NCBI GenBank assembly: GCA_030445695.1
Contig: JASUTF010000021.1
Coordinates: forward strand, 1-7,957
Direction of reading: 5' to 3'
Origin: Candidatus Iainarchaeum sp.
Lineage (GTDB): Archaea > Iainarchaeota > Iainarchaeia > JAADDC01
DNA: 7,957 nucleotides
Position 1 is the stretch's first letter, and each line of letters starts with the position of its first letter. Both the position numbers and the translations under genes were made by a program. The notes below the pieces were generated by a model that was not told the DNA's origin, did no database searches, and was given only the letters and a program-made list of their open reading frames with translations. Positions 6,631 through 7,957 of this stretch are shown one piece after another.

Positions 6631-7521
6631 GTGAATGTATTGAAGCACTGGAGAGCCCTGTTCATCATCGCCCTCATTCTGCTAGCGGTCGCATACAGGG
6701 AGGAAGCGGTAAGGATTATTGAGGTAATGCGGAGCGCACCCCTCTGGCTGTTCTTCGCGGCGCTTGTTCTTGTCGTTACTGAGTTCGCGCTTCAAGCGCT
6801 CAGGATGAAACTCATATTCAAGCGAAGCTGGATGGAGATTCTCCGAGTATATGCGATCGGACACTTCGTGGCGCTTTCATTCCCGTCGAGAACGCTGGGA
6901 GAGGGGGCCCGTGTTGCTGCGTTTGCAAGGGAACTGAACGTCAACCTCGGGGATGCTGCTGCATACGTATCCGTTGAAAGGATAGCGGACATAGCAGTAA
7001 TTCTTGCAGCGGCATCGCTCGTACTGGTGAACATCAACCCGCTCCTCGCCGCAGGCATAGCAGTGCTCGTGGTTGTGGGGTTCGTGCTCCTCGAGTCCGA
7101 TGGCATATACGCAAAGATAATGGAGAAAAACCTGCCAAGGTTTGTTACGGACTACATAGAGCGCGGGAGAAAGATCGTGAAGGACAGGAAATTGTTTGCG
7201 GCGATCTTTGGGATCACGGTGGTCCTCTGGGCGATAGACTTCTACAGGATGTGGATAATCCTCGAAGCAATGGGTGGAAGGGTCGACTACGTGACCGTGG
7301 CATCCCTCGTTTCCCTCGCATACATCCTCGGGACGATCTCGTTCCTGCCTGGCGGACTTGGAGCGTACGAGGGAGGGCTGGCGGGGGGCCTCGTCCTGAA
7401 GGGGGTCCCATACGACGTGGCAATCGCGGCGACGCTGTACGAGCGCTTCTTCTCGTACTGGCTGTGGATCGTTGTGGGGGCGCTGGCGGGGGTCAGAAGT
7501 GGATCATCATCAGGCGCTTGA
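6631..7521 (+). CDS. UPF0104 / lysylphosphatidylglycerol-synthase-like membrane protein (flippase-like)
   Basis: A 296-residue protein with about seven to eight membrane spans (first two near 9-22 and 36-57). It has the landmarks of the LPG_synthase_TM family: SFPSRTLGEGAR (83-94), VERIAD (115-120), FLPGGLGAYEGG (238-249) and YERFFSYW (270-277). The cytoplasmic catalytic domain of MprF is absent, so it is not a lysyl transferase. Stand-alone members often sit beside glycosyltransferase and polyprenyl-phosphate genes and are thought to move lipids across the membrane; here it is divergent from a UbiA-type gene and convergent with an epimerase, which fits. GTG 6631 is favoured by the TATA box 24 bases upstream and no Shine-Dalgarno site; the ATG at 6635 is out of frame. 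Arginine codons are mostly AGG/AGA (13 of 19). Its last 29 bases overlap the convergent gene. The substrate is unknown. Confidence 0.85.
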   Translation: MNVLKHWRALFIIALILLAVAYREEAVRIIEVMRSAPLWLFFAALVLVVTEFALQALRMKLIFKRSWMEILRVYAIGHFVALSFPSRTLGEGARVAAFARELNVNLGDAAAYVSVERIADIAVILAAASLVLVNINPLLAAGIAVLVVVGFVLLESDGIYAKIMEKNLPRFVTDYIERGRKIVKDRKLFAAIFGITVVLWAIDFYRMWIILEAMGGRVDYVTVASLVSLAYILGTISFLPGGLGAYEGGLAGGLVLKGVPYDVAIAATLYERFFSYWLWIVVGALAGVRSGSSSGA

Positions 7522-7957
7522 CTATTGCCAGGATCCCCTGCCGCCACATGACGCGATGTGTGACCCCCTCCTTGCCCTTTAACTCGTCGTAGTGTTCTAT
7601 GAACCAGTCGTAGGTGCGTATTAGCGATTCAGCGTTGGAATACTTGGGGTGCCAGTTGAACGTGCTCGTTATCTTCTCCACGGACACGTAGTGATCCTTG
7701 TCCGCCGTGCCGTAGGCCCACTCGTAGAGGGGGGAAAGATGGAGTTTGTTGAGAACGGAAAGGATGAACTTCGTGGGGCCGGCGGGCAGGTGAATGATCT
7801 TCGAGCCGGAACCCGCGTGCTTGATGAGTGCGCCGAGGTCCTCGTTCCACGTGCCGAAACGTTCCGCGCCCACGTTGTAGACGTCGTTCACGAGCTCCGG
7901 ATCGCCCTCCGCCATGAGAATTTCTGCGTCCACGAGGTCCGCCACGTCCAGGAGCTG
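7493..7957 (-). CDS. NAD-dependent epimerase/dehydratase family protein, C-terminal part (5' end outside window)
   Basis: The frame is open to the right edge, so the N-terminal Rossmann part with GxxGxxG and the YxxxK catalytic pair is missing; 154 residues are visible. They match the C-terminal half of extended short-chain dehydrogenases acting on nucleotide sugars: QLLDVADLVDAEILMAE at the visible start (the usual HVxDxA segment), VYNVGAERFGT (27-37), KIIHLPAG (50-57), LSPLYEWAYG (71-80), VSVEKITSTFNWHPKY (88-103) and SLIRTYDWFIEHY (108-120). A basic, hydrophobic tail (about 134-154) ends the protein and could touch the membrane. Such enzymes epimerise or dehydrate UDP-, GDP- or dTDP-sugars. 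With the lipid-carrier genes beside it, supply of an envelope sugar is a reasonable inference. The exact reaction cannot be judged without the N-terminal half. Its stop lies 29 bases inside the convergent membrane-protein gene. Confidence 0.82.
   Translation of the reverse strand, partial: QLLDVADLVDAEILMAEGDPELVNDVYNVGAERFGTWNEDLGALIKHAGSGSKIIHLPAGPTKFILSVLNKLHLSPLYEWAYGTADKDHYVSVEKITSTFNWHPKYSNAESLIRTYDWFIEHYDELKGKEGVTHRVMWRQGILAIVKRLMMIHF

Noticed and set aside
6583-6648. 22-residue N-terminal extension of the UbiA-type protein from ATG 6648
   Set aside because: It runs through the TATA box and into the divergent gene, and the family motif RPW-YKN normally lies near the N-terminus.
1-7957. 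tRNA, rRNA, CRISPR array, insertion sequence, attachment site, replication origin
   Set aside because: No cloverleaf, spaced repeats, transposase motifs or terminal inverted repeats were seen, and gene-free stretches are all under 160 bases.

Overview
The window looks archaeal. Gene starts lack clear Shine-Dalgarno sites, and four of them sit 24-28 bases downstream of a TATA-like box, the geometry of leaderless archaeal transcripts. The gene families also fit an archaeon: a small pyruvoyl SpeD, the secreted beta-propeller family known mostly from archaea, and a UbiA-type prenyl-phosphate transferase. The AGG/AGA-rich arginine codons and Glu/Lys/Arg/Ile-rich proteins of the plus-strand genes on the right hint at a thermophile, possibly of euryarchaeal type. 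I cannot name the species.

Left part (1-3205): a surface-polymer block. It holds the 3' end of an IspD/TarI-like cytidylyltransferase (+), a convergent TagF-like CDP-polyol phosphotransferase (-), and upstream of that a Wzx-like polysaccharide exporter (-). Archaea do not use the IspD isoprenoid pathway, so activation of a polyol phosphate, its polymerisation or transfer, and export of the glycan is the most coherent reading. This block is more AT-rich by eye than the rest.

Middle (3206-5734): a 154-base divergent promoter region, then speD (polyamine synthesis) and a membrane-anchored extracytoplasmic beta-propeller protein with its own TATA box, which overlaps the speD stop codon.

Right part (5731-7957): a UbiA-family enzyme closest in motifs to polyprenyl-phosphate phosphoribosyltransferases (-), a divergent UPF0104/LPG-synthase-like membrane protein (+), and the C-terminal part of a nucleotide-sugar epimerase/dehydratase (-). 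Together these suggest lipid-linked sugar synthesis for the envelope. The two divergent genes appear to share one TATA box placed almost exactly midway between their starts.

Genes are packed tightly. All three convergent pairs overlap at their 3' ends (9, 4 and 29 bases), and the longest gene-free stretch is 154 bases. I saw no tRNA, rRNA, CRISPR array, insertion sequence or attachment site.
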